From NCBI RefSeq assembly GCF_025770765.1, contig NZ_JANZKY010000016.1, forward strand, positions 82,063-146,062: a stretch of 64,000 bases of DNA, written 5' to 3'. Position numbers and translations under genes: made by a program. Below, piece after piece: positions 45,301 to 54,133 of this stretch; position 1 is the stretch's first letter, and the number at the start of each line of letters is the position of its first letter. The notes beneath the pieces were generated by a model. It was not told the DNA's origin, did no database searches, and was given only the letters and a program-made list of their open reading frames with translations. This DNA is from Propionivibrio soli. GTDB lineage: Bacteria; Pseudomonadota; Gammaproteobacteria; Burkholderiales; Rhodocyclaceae.

Positions 45301-45570
45301 TTTTCCATAACGCCGCTCGGCGAATGCCACGCGCTCAGCGGGGCTATCCGCACTGGCGGGAACATTACTATCGGTGAAAATGGCCGCGCGCACCTGCGCT
45401 ATGTAGGCGTTGCCCACGACTTCCTTGCGGGTGAAGTCGATGGCGATGTACTTCTCGTTGATCAGAATCGTCGAAACGAAAATGACTGCCGAGAGGTCGA
45501 GCACATAGATCAACGTCAGTTTACGGCTGACGCTGAGCCGCCCGATCAATCGATGGACGAATTGCCGCAT
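42352..45570 (-). CDS. Membrane-bound HAMP-PAS-GGDEF-EAL c-di-GMP protein
   Basis: This 1072-aa protein has an N-terminal membrane helix (about residues 15-35), a long helical periplasmic region (about 40-275), a second helix (about 285-310) and HAMP. One or two PAS-like domains follow, then GGDEF (698-702, with RAGD inhibitory site five residues earlier) and EAL (827-829, with DDFGTGYSSL and AEGVE). Both catalytic domains look intact. The ATG at 45570 has AAGGAGG upstream; the open frame continues to 45732 without that support. It senses a periplasmic or membrane signal of unknown identity. Confidence 0.92.
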   Translation of the reverse strand: MRQFVHRLIGRLSVSRKLTLIYVLDLSAVIFVSTILINEKYIAIDFTRKEVVGNAYIAQVRAAIFTDSNVPASADSPAERVAFAERRYGKGMRSAEQSAALVRQLEQDAPGVGGYGAVTAAAAQALITRVGNHSNLILDPDLDSYYAMSLVILRFPELYGLVGQIGEKALAVREARTPASRAQRQTEYLIVEGRLDAVASGISADYEEALDAGKAGLRAHLSPSRERLLSAIEGLREQTRQVALEAGFRPSAREVNAMTSELRDALAEAWERTGTSLDELLALRIEGLFTRMWWHLGTAVMLLLLILSVVFYVARMIARPIKRLSEVAERVSASADYSLRATWSSGDEIGRLVHAFNEMLGQLDRFRRIEQELAANARAALAQRELLEAIPIPLMVTAIPRHEVLHANHPATAWLHGQKTDPWMRGLDASHRVRFFQQLADFDEVREFEAVWHGGGDEHWMLLSATRLRYQDQDAVLTAFTPIGRLKQMEAGLELWAKVFEASSESIMITNAEREVVTVNRAFCRSTAYDLSEVVGNPPDLLRSDHYSDGHFDQVWKAATARGSWQGELWLRRKTGEVFPVWAVLNAVRDAEGLITHYVAAFLDVSERKENERRIRHLAHHDTLTDLPNRALCLDRLNMAIQQADRNNKRVGVLFIDLDRFKNINDSLGHHIGDGLLRSVARRLLDAVRAGDTVSRHGGDEFVVIFNGVKDVDEVRHIVERRLIPPIRRPHDVDGAELCVSCSVGIALYPEDGRDVDTLMRNADAAMYQAKQAGRNNAQFFTAELDRNARERMEIERDLRGAAERGELFLLYQPRVDVRSGRLIGVEALVRWNHPEWGVVSPGRFIPVAEETGLIVPIGYWIFGEACRQQAEWREAGSGVVPVSVNLSPAQFRDAGLLEAVRTTLQVHAIDPRHIEFELTESLLMEDMSNTIDLLQAIKDIGISLSVDDFGTGYSSLNYLYRFPIDRLKIDQSFVCDMLDDPKDLAITQAIIGLGHALGLRVVAEGVESAEQEKALAAAGCDELQGFYFSKPLAAGEVPARGRTLGRIFSASDTGRDINAVPLCKDQAGVSA

Positions 45571-45809
45571 TCCCCAACCTCCTTCCCGGAGGGCAGAGGA
45601 CGCAATAACCGGGCCACGACGGCTCCCAGCTCGAAAGCGCGTAAAGCTTCGTACTAGCTCGGTCCGTGGGAAGTACAGCCAGCCGCGCGCACCAGCCCGG
45701 GGCACGTCGTCATATCCGCGACACGAACGCACCGCACAGGTGCATGGGAAAACGCATGGGCGACAGCGCGCAATTCAGGGCGAATAGCCCATTCTCAACG
45801 CTAGATGAT

Positions 45810-46424
45810 CTAACCCGGCATCCGGCATTTGGCGAGTTTTCCACCTTGGTGGAGCTCGGAAAGCCATTGGGCAATTTGCCGACCCAGTTCGTCGCTCGCC
45901 TCAACAAGCGCACGCACACCGCCGTTGGCGTCCGGCGAAGGCGACGGGCGCTCGACGGCCATTGAGCGTTGGGCGAGCAGTGCCCGGCGCGTATCGACGA
46001 GACTCACATTCGTCTGCACGACCGCCCGGCTACGCCCCGGTGCGTCGAAGATTTGCGAGAACTCCTGCAGGTCGATCCTGATCAGGCAATCGGCCGTCGG
46101 CATACCGCCCGTCGCGACCGCACCGAGCTGCTGCCGTAGGCGCTGCGCGAGTAGCACGCCTGGAGGACCGGCCCAGCGGCTGCCGGCGTACTCTCGTTGC
46201 TTCAGCGGGTCGTCATACGCCAGCCGGTAATCGACATTGAGTGAATCGAACCATGCCGGTGATCTGACTTCGAGCGCAAGGGGAGTCATCCAGGGTTGGT
46301 CGGCGACGAGGCGGGCAACCGGAAGACCGAAGTCGTACACGGCGGACGGTCCGACATCTCGCCCAGTCGATACGCATCCTGCAATCACTCCGGCAAACAC
46401 GAGCGCTGCGCTTCTCCCGATCAT
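45810..46424 (-). CDS. ABC-type transport auxiliary lipoprotein (PqiC-like)
   Basis: This 204-aa protein starts with a lipoprotein signal (GRSAALVFAGVIAGC, lipidated Cys17) and carries an auxiliary-lipoprotein domain as in PqiC and related outer-membrane partners of MCE transporters. Its start overlaps the stop of the MlaD-like gene (46421-46424). It is the last gene of the lipid-transport operon. The outer-membrane location is inferred from the lipobox without an Asp at +2 (Val follows Cys). Confidence 0.85.
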   Translation of the reverse strand: MIGRSAALVFAGVIAGCVSTGRDVGPSAVYDFGLPVARLVADQPWMTPLALEVRSPAWFDSLNVDYRLAYDDPLKQREYAGSRWAGPPGVLLAQRLRQQLGAVATGGMPTADCLIRIDLQEFSQIFDAPGRSRAVVQTNVSLVDTRRALLAQRSMAVERPSPSPDANGGVRALVEASDELGRQIAQWLSELHQGGKLAKCRMPG

Positions 46425-47374
46425 GGCTTCCCCCCTTTGTTGCCCGGTGCGACAAAACCCGTCTCGCCGGGCCCCGGGGGTATCTTTTGGCGCCCGAAGA
46501 TCAGGCTCTGCGGCGATTCCTCCAGCATTTGCAGAACGCGATTCAGCCGCTGTGCGCTGGCGGCCAACTCGGTGCTTAGGTCGTTGAGTTTCGGCATCAA
46601 GGTCGCAGCGCCGCCGTCTGTCGATGTGCCGAGCGTCGCGTCCAGCTTCTGGCTGACGGACTGCAGGTTCGCGACAAGGCCGCGAGCCTCTTCAAAAAAA
46701 GGCGCCGCCTGGCCGACCGTACGCTCGGCATGGGCAAGCGTTGAACTCAGCGTCCGGATGTTCTCGGGCGTCAGCACCTGGCGCAACTGCGTCGTAGCTT
46801 CGGTCATATTGCGCGTGGTGGCTTCAAGGTTGGCCAGCATCTGCCCGATGTTCTGGCGATTCTCAGCGTTCATCACCTGATTCGCGCTGATCAGAAACTC
46901 GCGTGCCTGCCGCAACGTATCGCCACCGAGGTCGACAAATTCCTGCATCAGGGAATCCTGCATCGGGATACGCGGAGCTTCGCCACTCGCCAGATTTTCA
47001 CCGGCTATTCCAAGCGGCGTCGTATCCGTACCGCGGTCCTCAAGCAGAATGTGCGCGATTCCGGTCAGTCCCTGGAATCCAAGTCGCGCCGTGGTTCCGC
47101 GCGTCACCGGGATGTCTTTGTGCACACTGATACGGATCAATGTGCTGCGTGAGTCGGAAGGGTCCAGCTTGATCGCTTCAACGCGACCGACGCGGATGCC
47201 ACGGTAGCGCACCTGGCCCTGAACGCTCAAACCGGTAACGTTCCTGCGAGTCATGACAACGTACTCGTTGGTCGATTCGTCGTCACCGCCGAACCACCAG
47301 AGTGCGGCGATGGCGGAAAAACCGAGGAGTAGCGAGAACAGCCCGGCAATCAGAGCGTGCGAACGGTTTTCCAT
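46421..47374 (-). CDS. MlaD-family (MCE domain) lipid transport protein
   Basis: This 317-aa protein has one N-terminal membrane anchor (about residues 8-28), a single MCE domain (NVTGLSVQGQVRYRGIRVGRVEAI to GLTGIAHILLEDRG, about 43-125) and a long helical tail that could form a needle-like oligomer. It should be the substrate-binding periplasmic subunit of the ABC transporter. The tail makes it longer than E. coli MlaD (183 aa), closer to PqiB/Mce-like architecture. Confidence 0.9.
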   Translation of the reverse strand: MENRSHALIAGLFSLLLGFSAIAALWWFGGDDESTNEYVVMTRRNVTGLSVQGQVRYRGIRVGRVEAIKLDPSDSRSTLIRISVHKDIPVTRGTTARLGFQGLTGIAHILLEDRGTDTTPLGIAGENLASGEAPRIPMQDSLMQEFVDLGGDTLRQAREFLISANQVMNAENRQNIGQMLANLEATTRNMTEATTQLRQVLTPENIRTLSSTLAHAERTVGQAAPFFEEARGLVANLQSVSQKLDATLGTSTDGGAATLMPKLNDLSTELAASAQRLNRVLQMLEESPQSLIFGRQKIPPGPGETGFVAPGNKGGKP

Positions 47375-47377
47375 GGT

Positions 47378-48190
47378 TTAGGCCGGTCCTTTTCTCATGA
47401 GCGCGATCGCGTGCTCGGAACAGAAGAAATTCCGGATGAAAGGATGATCAACCTCGAGAACCTCCGCGGGCGTGCCGCATGCAATGATACGCTGGTCAGC
47501 CAGAACGGCGACCCGGGTGGCGAGACCAGCGAGCGTTTCCAGGTCGTGTGTCACCATGACAACGGTAAATCCGAGTTCCTTCTGCAACGTGCCGATCAGA
47601 CGCACGAATCCTTCTGCAAGGTCGGGATCCAGCCCCGCCGTCGGCTCGTCAAGGACGAGCAGTTCTGGTTCCAGCGAGATCGCTCGCGCCAGCGCGACCC
47701 GCTTGATCATGCCGCCCGAGAGCTCGGCGGGCATGAGCAGCGCATGCCTGGGTTCGAGATCGACCATGCCGAGCTTGAGATAGACGAGTTCGCGGATGAG
47801 ACCTTCATCAAGCACGCGCAATTCACGCAATGGAAAAGCGATGTTGTCATAGACCGAGAGGGCTGAGAACAATGCCCCTTGCTGAAAGAGCATGCCAAAT
47901 CGGCGCCGGATATTGCGACGGACGATAGGATCGTCTGAAAACACCGATTCACCGAACAGTTCCACCGTTCCCTTGCGCGGTATGAGGAGACCGACAATTT
48001 CACGCAATAGTGTCGTCTTGCCGCTTCCCGATCCGCCGACCAGACCGAGAATCTCGCCCGCGGCGACATCGAGATCGATATCGCGATGGATCACCGCCTC
48101 TCCGAAACGGGTGTTGAGACCACGAATCCGGATCACCGGCGCGGGCTTCGGACCGCTCGATATCGAGGTAACGACAGGCGTCTCTGTCAT
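47378..48190 (-). CDS. MlaF-like ABC transporter ATP-binding protein
   Basis: This 270-aa ATPase has Walker A GGSGSGKTTLL, signature MPAELSGGMIKRVALARAI, Walker B LLVLDEPTAGLD and the switch histidine in VMVTHD. The Mla-type FQQGALFSALSVYDN block is present. The ATG at 48190 overlaps the permease stop (ATGA). It energises the MlaE-MlaD lipid transporter. Confidence 0.93.
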   Translation of the reverse strand: MTETPVVTSISSGPKPAPVIRIRGLNTRFGEAVIHRDIDLDVAAGEILGLVGGSGSGKTTLLREIVGLLIPRKGTVELFGESVFSDDPIVRRNIRRRFGMLFQQGALFSALSVYDNIAFPLRELRVLDEGLIRELVYLKLGMVDLEPRHALLMPAELSGGMIKRVALARAISLEPELLVLDEPTAGLDPDLAEGFVRLIGTLQKELGFTVVMVTHDLETLAGLATRVAVLADQRIIACGTPAEVLEVDHPFIRNFFCSEHAIALMRKGPA

Positions 48191-49308
48191 ACGCTGCCCG
48201 GAATCCCGATATTGCGGGTAACGATGGCGAATACCGCATCGACCACGATGACGGCGGTGATCGCCGTGACCACCGCGGTCGTCGTTTTCGAGGACAAGCT
48301 CTCCGTGTTGGGCCGGACCTTGAGACCGAAGTGACAGGCAAGGAGAGCAATCAGCATGCCAAAGAAAAAGCCTTTGCCGAGCCCGATCCACAAGTTGGCT
48401 ACAGGGACGACTTTGGGCAGCGTATCGAGGAAGAAGCCATAGGCCAGCCCCATTTCCAGATTCGCCGAAACCATCCCCCCGAGGATACCCGCCGCCGCGC
48501 ACCAAAGCACGAGCAGCGGCATGGCGACCGCAAGCGCAAGCACTTTGGGTAGAACGAGACGGACGCTACGCGAAACGCCCATCGTCGCCAACGCGTCGAT
48601 CTCCTGCGTAACCCGCATCACCCCGATTTGCGCCGTCATTGCCGACCCTGACCGGCCAGCGACGAGAACGGCGACGATCACCGGCCCCAACTCGCGAATG
48701 ATGCTGATACCGAGCAGATTCACGATGTACACGTCGGCGCCGAAGGTCTTGAGTTGCAATGACGAGAGATACGACAGGACGACGCCGATGAGGAAACCGA
48801 CCAGCGCCGTCACCGGTAGCGCCAGCGCCCCGCTCTTGAACACATTCGCTGAAAACTCCCGCCACGGAATATCACGCGGGTGGATAGCTAGATAGACGAT
48901 GTCGAGCAGCAGTTGCCCGATCAACGCCACGATGTCGAGAAGGTTCCGGCCGGCGGCGAAAACCAATCGCCCCAACGTTTCGATCGTTATCCACCGACGA
49001 TACCGTGGAACTGAGCGGCGCTCGTGCCGAATGTTCGCGGCTCGTTCGAGCGCCGCCCGTTGCGGCGCCGTCGCGGCCAGCTCTGCCGGCCATCGATGCC
49101 CCCAGGCGCGCCAAAGCAGAATGGCGCCGACGCTGTCGATTCGGTCCACCCCTTCAAGGTCCCACTCTGCATCGCGCGCCGCGCAGTCGCGCAGTCTTGC
49201 CTCCATCGCCGCCACGGGGGTCGGCAGGTTAGCCAGGGTCCAATGGCCGGAAAGCGCCACTCGGATGCGCCCTTCGTACTCGGCGACGTCGATCGTAGCG
49301 GCTTTCAT
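48187..49308 (-). CDS. MlaE-like permease with N-terminal STAS domain
   Basis: This 373-aa protein joins an N-terminal STAS-like domain (residues about 1-95, with ARDAEWDLEGVDRIDSVGAILLWRAWG) to a full MlaE permease with five to six helices (GVVLSYLSSLQLKTFGADVYIVN; LVAGRSGSAMTAQIGVMRVTQEIDAL). In E. coli the STAS partner is the separate MlaB, so here the two are fused. It heads the transport genes and lies six bases after the Ppx/GppA stop. Confidence 0.92.
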   Translation of the reverse strand: MKAATIDVAEYEGRIRVALSGHWTLANLPTPVAAMEARLRDCAARDAEWDLEGVDRIDSVGAILLWRAWGHRWPAELAATAPQRAALERAANIRHERRSVPRYRRWITIETLGRLVFAAGRNLLDIVALIGQLLLDIVYLAIHPRDIPWREFSANVFKSGALALPVTALVGFLIGVVLSYLSSLQLKTFGADVYIVNLLGISIIRELGPVIVAVLVAGRSGSAMTAQIGVMRVTQEIDALATMGVSRSVRLVLPKVLALAVAMPLLVLWCAAAGILGGMVSANLEMGLAYGFFLDTLPKVVPVANLWIGLGKGFFFGMLIALLACHFGLKVRPNTESLSSKTTTAVVTAITAVIVVDAVFAIVTRNIGIPGSV

Positions 49309-49314
49309 GCGTGC

Positions 49315-50826
49315 TCAAGCATGGATGGGGACACCAAGCCGCCGCTTCACGCGCAGCCCGAAGCCGACGCGCCGCCAGGCGGCAATTTCGTCATTGAGCG
49401 CGGCGGCCGTCAGCGGGTTGGCCGGAAGCCACGCTGCGGGAAGTTCGATCTGGAACGCCGACTCCGCTTGCCGTACCAGCACTTCCGGGAGCGGGTGATC
49501 GGAACGTGACCGGTGGAATAACGTGGCGAGGCGCAAACACAAAACGAGGCGCCACGCCGGATCCGAAGCCGTCATCGGCGGCAGTTTTTCCAGTTTTCCC
49601 CGCTGCGACAGGATCAGCAGCGCAAGTCGTTCCTGGTCTTTGCGCGAAAAGCCCGGCATATCAGAGTAAGTTGCGATGTAGGCACCGTGCTTATGAGAAC
49701 CGCTGTGCGAAATCGACAGGCCGATCTCGTGCAGCGACGCCGCCCAGCGGAGAAAGCGAACGTCGGCCTCGTGTTCCGGAAGATCGACGCCGATCAACTG
49801 CTCAAGCAAACGGAGTGCCGTGCGCTCCACGCGCTCCTGCTGTACGGTATCCACCCCGTAACGCCGCATGAAGTGCTGGACGGTCGCGTCCCGCATGTCG
49901 TGGGCGTGGAAGCGGCCGAGCAGATCGTAAAGCACGCCCAAACGCAGGGCTCCCGCCGCATACACCATGCGCGAAATGCCCAAAGCGGAGAAAACTGCCG
50001 AAAGGATGGCCACACCACCGGGAAACACGGGCACACGGTCGACCGGCAGACCAGGAAGCTTGAAATCAGCCATCGAACCGGCGCGGATCAACGCCGCGCG
50101 CAGCTTTGCCAGCCCTTCCCGGGTAATTCCCGTACCGCCCCCGGGGTTGAGGCCATTATTCTCCAGCAAATCGGCGATTGCCCGAGCCGTGCCAGACGAT
50201 GCCGCCGCTTCAGTCCACCCAACGCGGTGGAAATCTTCGGCGATTGCTTCGATTTCCCTCGCTGCAGCGACTTCCGCCTCCTGGAAACGCTTCTTGTCGA
50301 TCTTCCCGTCGGGAAAGAAGCGCAAGGAGTAGCTGACGCACCCCATGTAAAGCGACTCCAACAACTCCGGGTTCATTCGTTTGCCGATGATGAACTCTGT
50401 GGAGCCGCCGCCGATATCGACGACCAGCCGTTTGTGCGGCGCCGCCGGCAGCGCATGGACCGCGCCGATGTAGATCAGCCGTGCCTCCTCGCGCCCCGCG
50501 ATGACTTCGATCGGGAAACCGAGGATGGCTTCTGCGCGAGGGATGAAGGCCTTGGCGTTTTTGGCCACGCGCAGCGTGTTCGTCGCAACCGCGCGCACGG
50601 CATCCGGCTCGAACCCTCGCAAGCGCTCGGCGAAGCGGCCCAGCGTCTCGAGTGCCCTCGCCTGTGCCGCATCATCCAGGATTTTCCCTGGCGTCAGCCC
50701 CGAGGCAAGCCGTACCGGCTCCTTGAGCGTATCCAGGGGATAAATCTGATCGTCGACCACGCGGCCGATCTCCATGCGGAAGCTGTTCGAGCCAAGATCA
50801 ACCGCCGCGATTTGTTCGTAAGCCAT
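49315..50826 (-). CDS. ppx: Exopolyphosphatase / GppA phosphatase
   Basis: This 503-aa protein matches the Ppx/GppA family, which hydrolyses polyphosphate or pppGpp. The ASKHA phosphate-binding loop AAVDLGSNSFRMEI (residues about 7-20), catalytic region ATNTLRVAKN and VVDIGGGSTEFI are intact. A C-terminal HD-like domain (SLHEIGLSISHSGSHKHGAY) is present. It is divergent from ppk and leads into the mla operon with only six bases between genes. Ppx and GppA activities cannot be separated by sequence alone. Confidence 0.92.
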   Translation of the reverse strand: MAYEQIAAVDLGSNSFRMEIGRVVDDQIYPLDTLKEPVRLASGLTPGKILDDAAQARALETLGRFAERLRGFEPDAVRAVATNTLRVAKNAKAFIPRAEAILGFPIEVIAGREEARLIYIGAVHALPAAPHKRLVVDIGGGSTEFIIGKRMNPELLESLYMGCVSYSLRFFPDGKIDKKRFQEAEVAAAREIEAIAEDFHRVGWTEAAASSGTARAIADLLENNGLNPGGGTGITREGLAKLRAALIRAGSMADFKLPGLPVDRVPVFPGGVAILSAVFSALGISRMVYAAGALRLGVLYDLLGRFHAHDMRDATVQHFMRRYGVDTVQQERVERTALRLLEQLIGVDLPEHEADVRFLRWAASLHEIGLSISHSGSHKHGAYIATYSDMPGFSRKDQERLALLILSQRGKLEKLPPMTASDPAWRLVLCLRLATLFHRSRSDHPLPEVLVRQAESAFQIELPAAWLPANPLTAAALNDEIAAWRRVGFGLRVKRRLGVPIHA

Positions 50827-50861
50827 GGTCTACGTCTTATTTCCTCGCGCTAAGTCGAAAG

Positions 50862-50887
50862 GGATTCTAGCATTGAGGTAAGAATCC
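50862..50887. promoter_or_regulatory. Inverted repeat between divergent ppx and ppk
   Basis: GGATTCT (50862-50868) and AGAATCC (50881-50887) form a perfect 7-bp inverted repeat 12 bases apart, followed by TTTT on the plus strand. It may be an operator shared by the divergent genes or a hairpin. No clear Pho box is visible. Confidence 0.4.
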
Positions 50888-51004
50888 TTTTCCTGGAGCC
50901 GTCGCGGCGCCGGGTCCGCGGCGTGCCGATGTAATAAAACGGGAACCAAAACGAAAAAGAATCGACTCTTGTATCGCCCCCACAATCCTGCTCCAATTCC
51001 AACA

Positions 51005-53116
51005 ATGACAGCTCGCATCGATCTTCCGCACACCGGAAACACCCATTACACCCCAGATAACTTCTTGAACCGGGAACTCGGCATCCTGGCGTTCAACAAG
51101 CGGGTTCTCCATCAGGCGAAAAATCCGCAAACGCCTCTGCTCGAACGGTTGCGCTTCATCTGCATTGTGAGCAGCAATCTCGACGAATTCTTCGAGATCC
51201 GGGTGGCTGGGCTCAAGGAACAGGTCAAACTGAACTCGGTGGTGGTCACAACCGACGGGCTCACGGCCCGCGCAGCGTACGAGCGCATCAGCCGAGAAGC
51301 ACATGCCCTCGTTGAGGAACAGTACGCTCTACTGAACCATGAAATCCTCCCGCAGCTCGCCAAAGAGGGTATCCAATTTCTCCGGCGTTCGACCTGGACG
51401 GCCGAGCAAAGGGAGTGGATCAGGAGTTACTTCTTCCGCGACGTGATGCCGGTCCTCACTCCGATCGGACTTGATCCCTCGCACCCGTTCCCTCGTGTGC
51501 TCAACAAGAGCCTGAACTTTGCCGTCGAGCTCGACGGCAAAGACGCGTTCGGCCGCAGTTCCGGCGCCGCCATCGTGCAGGCGCCGCGGGTTTTACCGCG
51601 CGTCATCCGCCTGCCGCGCGAACTCTGTGATTGCGAGTACGCGTTCGTCTTCTTCTCGTCCGTGCTGCACGAATTCGTCGGTGAGCTGTTCGCCGGCATG
51701 GCGGTCCTCGGCTGCTATCAATTCCGCGTCACGCGCAACAGCGACCTGTTTGTCGACGAAGAGGAAGTCAAGAACCTGCGCACGAAGGTGCAGGGCGAAC
51801 TCCCGCAACGCCATTTCGGCGACGGTGTCCGCCTGGAGGTCGCCGACAATTGCTCGGACAAGATGGCGCAGTTCCTGCTGGCCCAATTCAATCTGACGGA
51901 AACCGACCTGTACCGGGTCGTTGGGCCCGTTAATCTGGTTCGGCTGATGCAGATTCCCGATTGGGTCGCGCGCGACGACCTCAAGTACACGCCCTTCGTC
52001 CCCGGCCTTCCGAAGGCGCTGCAGAAAGGCCACAGCATTTTCGACGATATCCGAGCGGGCGACATCCTGCTGCATCATCCCTTTCAGAGTTTCTCGCCGG
52101 TCATCGCTCTAATCGACCAGGCGACCACAGATCCCCAGGTCGTCGCGATCAAGATGACGGTCTACCGCACCGGCACCGATTCCGTCCTGATGCAATCGCT
52201 GGTGCGCGCCGCGCAGAACGGCAAGGAAGTGACCGTCGTCGTCGAACTGATGGCACGCTTTGACGAAGAAGCGAACATCGGCTGGGCGACAAAGCTCGAG
52301 GAAGTCGGCGCGCACGTCGTCTACGGGGTGGTCGGCTACAAAACGCACGCCAAGATGCTGATGATCGTGCGCCGCGAAGAAAGCAAATCAGGCACCGCCC
52401 TACGCCGTTATGTGCATATCGGCACAGGCAACTATCACCCGAAGACCGCCCGTCTGTACACCGACTTCGGACTGCTGACGAGCAACGAAGAGCTTTGCGC
52501 CGACGTCAACGAAGTCTTCAAACAGCTCACTGGGCTTGGCCGCGCCCAAGCGCTCAAGCATCTCTGGCAGGCTCCGTTCTCGTTGCACCAGAACGTCCTC
52601 GCCGCGATTGGCGCCGAGGCCAAGGCAGCCCGCGCCGGAAAACGTTCGCGCATCATCGCCAAGATGAACTCTCTGCTGGAGCCGGAAACGATCAGCGCGC
52701 TCTACGACGCCTCACAGGCCGGAGTGAAGATCGACCTGATCGTCCGCGGGGTGTGTGCCTTGCGGCCTGGAATCAAGGGGTTGTCGGAGAACATTCGCGT
52801 GCGTTCGGTCGTCGGCCGCCTTCTCGAACATCACCGCGTGTTCTATTTCCACGCGGGCGGAGAAGAGATCGTTTATCTGTCCAGCGCCGACTGGATGGAA
52901 CGCAACTTCTTCCGCCGCATCGAGCTCGCCTTCCCGTTGCTCGACAAGAAACTCAAGCGCCGGGTCATCGCGGAAGGCCTCAAGCCCTACCTCGCCGACA
53001 ACGTCCAGGCTTGGGAAATGGACTCCCATGGCAGCTACCACCTGCGCCGAAACTCGCGCAGCAAGCCGTTCTGCGCGCAGACGGCGCTGATCGAGATGCT
53101 GAAACCCCAAGGCTGA
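51005..53116 (+). CDS. ppk: Polyphosphate kinase 1
   Basis: This 703-aa enzyme polymerises the terminal phosphate of ATP into polyphosphate. The N-terminal domain starts FLNRELGILAFNKRVL. The active site includes the autophosphorylated histidine in KTHAKMLMIV, the second histidine region VHIGTGNYHPKTARLYTDFG and the basic C-terminal motifs. Length is normal. I chose the ATG at 51005; a TTG at 50969 in the same frame is possible, and neither has a clear ribosome binding site. It is divergent from ppx. Confidence 0.95.
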   Translation: MTARIDLPHTGNTHYTPDNFLNRELGILAFNKRVLHQAKNPQTPLLERLRFICIVSSNLDEFFEIRVAGLKEQVKLNSVVVTTDGLTARAAYERISREAHALVEEQYALLNHEILPQLAKEGIQFLRRSTWTAEQREWIRSYFFRDVMPVLTPIGLDPSHPFPRVLNKSLNFAVELDGKDAFGRSSGAAIVQAPRVLPRVIRLPRELCDCEYAFVFFSSVLHEFVGELFAGMAVLGCYQFRVTRNSDLFVDEEEVKNLRTKVQGELPQRHFGDGVRLEVADNCSDKMAQFLLAQFNLTETDLYRVVGPVNLVRLMQIPDWVARDDLKYTPFVPGLPKALQKGHSIFDDIRAGDILLHHPFQSFSPVIALIDQATTDPQVVAIKMTVYRTGTDSVLMQSLVRAAQNGKEVTVVVELMARFDEEANIGWATKLEEVGAHVVYGVVGYKTHAKMLMIVRREESKSGTALRRYVHIGTGNYHPKTARLYTDFGLLTSNEELCADVNEVFKQLTGLGRAQALKHLWQAPFSLHQNVLAAIGAEAKAARAGKRSRIIAKMNSLLEPETISALYDASQAGVKIDLIVRGVCALRPGIKGLSENIRVRSVVGRLLEHHRVFYFHAGGEEIVYLSSADWMERNFFRRIELAFPLLDKKLKRRVIAEGLKPYLADNVQAWEMDSHGSYHLRRNSRSKPFCAQTALIEMLKPQG

Positions 53117-53183
53117 CGGCTTCGTTTTCGCTCGCTGGCGGTCGGTCGAATGTACCTGCCTGCCTGCGGGAACGGGAATCGAC

Positions 53184-54101
53184 ATGCCTGCCCAGCCCTG
53201 TCTTTCCATCATGGACCACGTACTGACCGCCGCTCTCGAGGACGCCATCAGCGCGTTCACGGGCAAACGGAGCACGCTATCACGAGCCACTCCGGTCGGC
53301 GGTGGCTCGATCTCGCATTCAATCGCTATCGAAGCCGGCAGCGCACGGTGGTTCGTGAAACTTAACAACGCCGAGCAGCACGAGCTGTTCGCCGCCGAAG
53401 CGGATGGCCTGCGCGCCCTTGCCCGCTGTCTGGCGGTCCGTGTGCCACAGGTCGTTGGCGATGGCATCGCTGGTGACCGCGCTTACCTTATCCTTGAATA
53501 CCTCCCGCTCGCGCCGCTCGGCGATGACACGGCGGCCGAAAACGCCGGTCGTGCGCTCGCCGAGTTGCATCGCATGCGCAGCGAGCGTTTCGGTTGGCAC
53601 CGCGACAATTTCATCGGTGCAACACGCCAGGAAAACACCGCCGAACAGGGATGGCCGCGCTTCTTCGCGCAACAGCGACTCAAACCCCAGCTTGAACTCG
53701 CCCGTCGCAATGGCGGCTCCGACCGGCTCTTTCGCGCCGGAAACCGCCTTCTCGACGCGGTGAGTGCCTTTTTCGCCGATCACCACACCGAGCCCAGCCT
53801 CCTGCACGGCGACCTATGGCAAGGCAACGCCGCGCTCGTCGGTGGCCAATTGGCGCTATTCGATCCGGCCGTCTATTTTGGCGATCGCGAGGCGGATCTG
53901 GCGATGACCGAGCTGTTTGGCGGCTTTCCGCACCGCTTCTACGCTGCGTACCGGGAAGCGTGGCCACTCGCCGCTGGTTATGAGCAACGTCGGACGCTCT
54001 ACAACCTCTATCATGTGCTGAATCATTTCAATCTTTTCGGGGGCGGCTACTTGCGTCAGGCCGAAGGCATGGTCGACGCGCTGCTCGCTGAAATCACCTG
54101 A
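53184..54101 (+). CDS. Fructosamine kinase family protein
   Basis: This 305-aa protein matches fructosamine/ketosamine-3-kinase (YniA-like): FVKLNNAEQHELFAAEADGL, YLILEYLPL, LLHGDLWQGNAAL as the catalytic loop and LFDPAVYFGDREADLAMTELFGG. Such kinases phosphorylate sugar amines so that glycated proteins deglycate. The ATG at 53211 (MDHVL) is a plausible alternative start. It lies 67 bp after ppk on the same strand. Confidence 0.92.
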   Translation: MPAQPCLSIMDHVLTAALEDAISAFTGKRSTLSRATPVGGGSISHSIAIEAGSARWFVKLNNAEQHELFAAEADGLRALARCLAVRVPQVVGDGIAGDRAYLILEYLPLAPLGDDTAAENAGRALAELHRMRSERFGWHRDNFIGATRQENTAEQGWPRFFAQQRLKPQLELARRNGGSDRLFRAGNRLLDAVSAFFADHHTEPSLLHGDLWQGNAALVGGQLALFDPAVYFGDREADLAMTELFGGFPHRFYAAYREAWPLAAGYEQRRTLYNLYHVLNHFNLFGGGYLRQAEGMVDALLAEIT

Positions 54102-54133
54102 AGACCGGGGCCGCCCGTTGGGGCTTTCACTGC

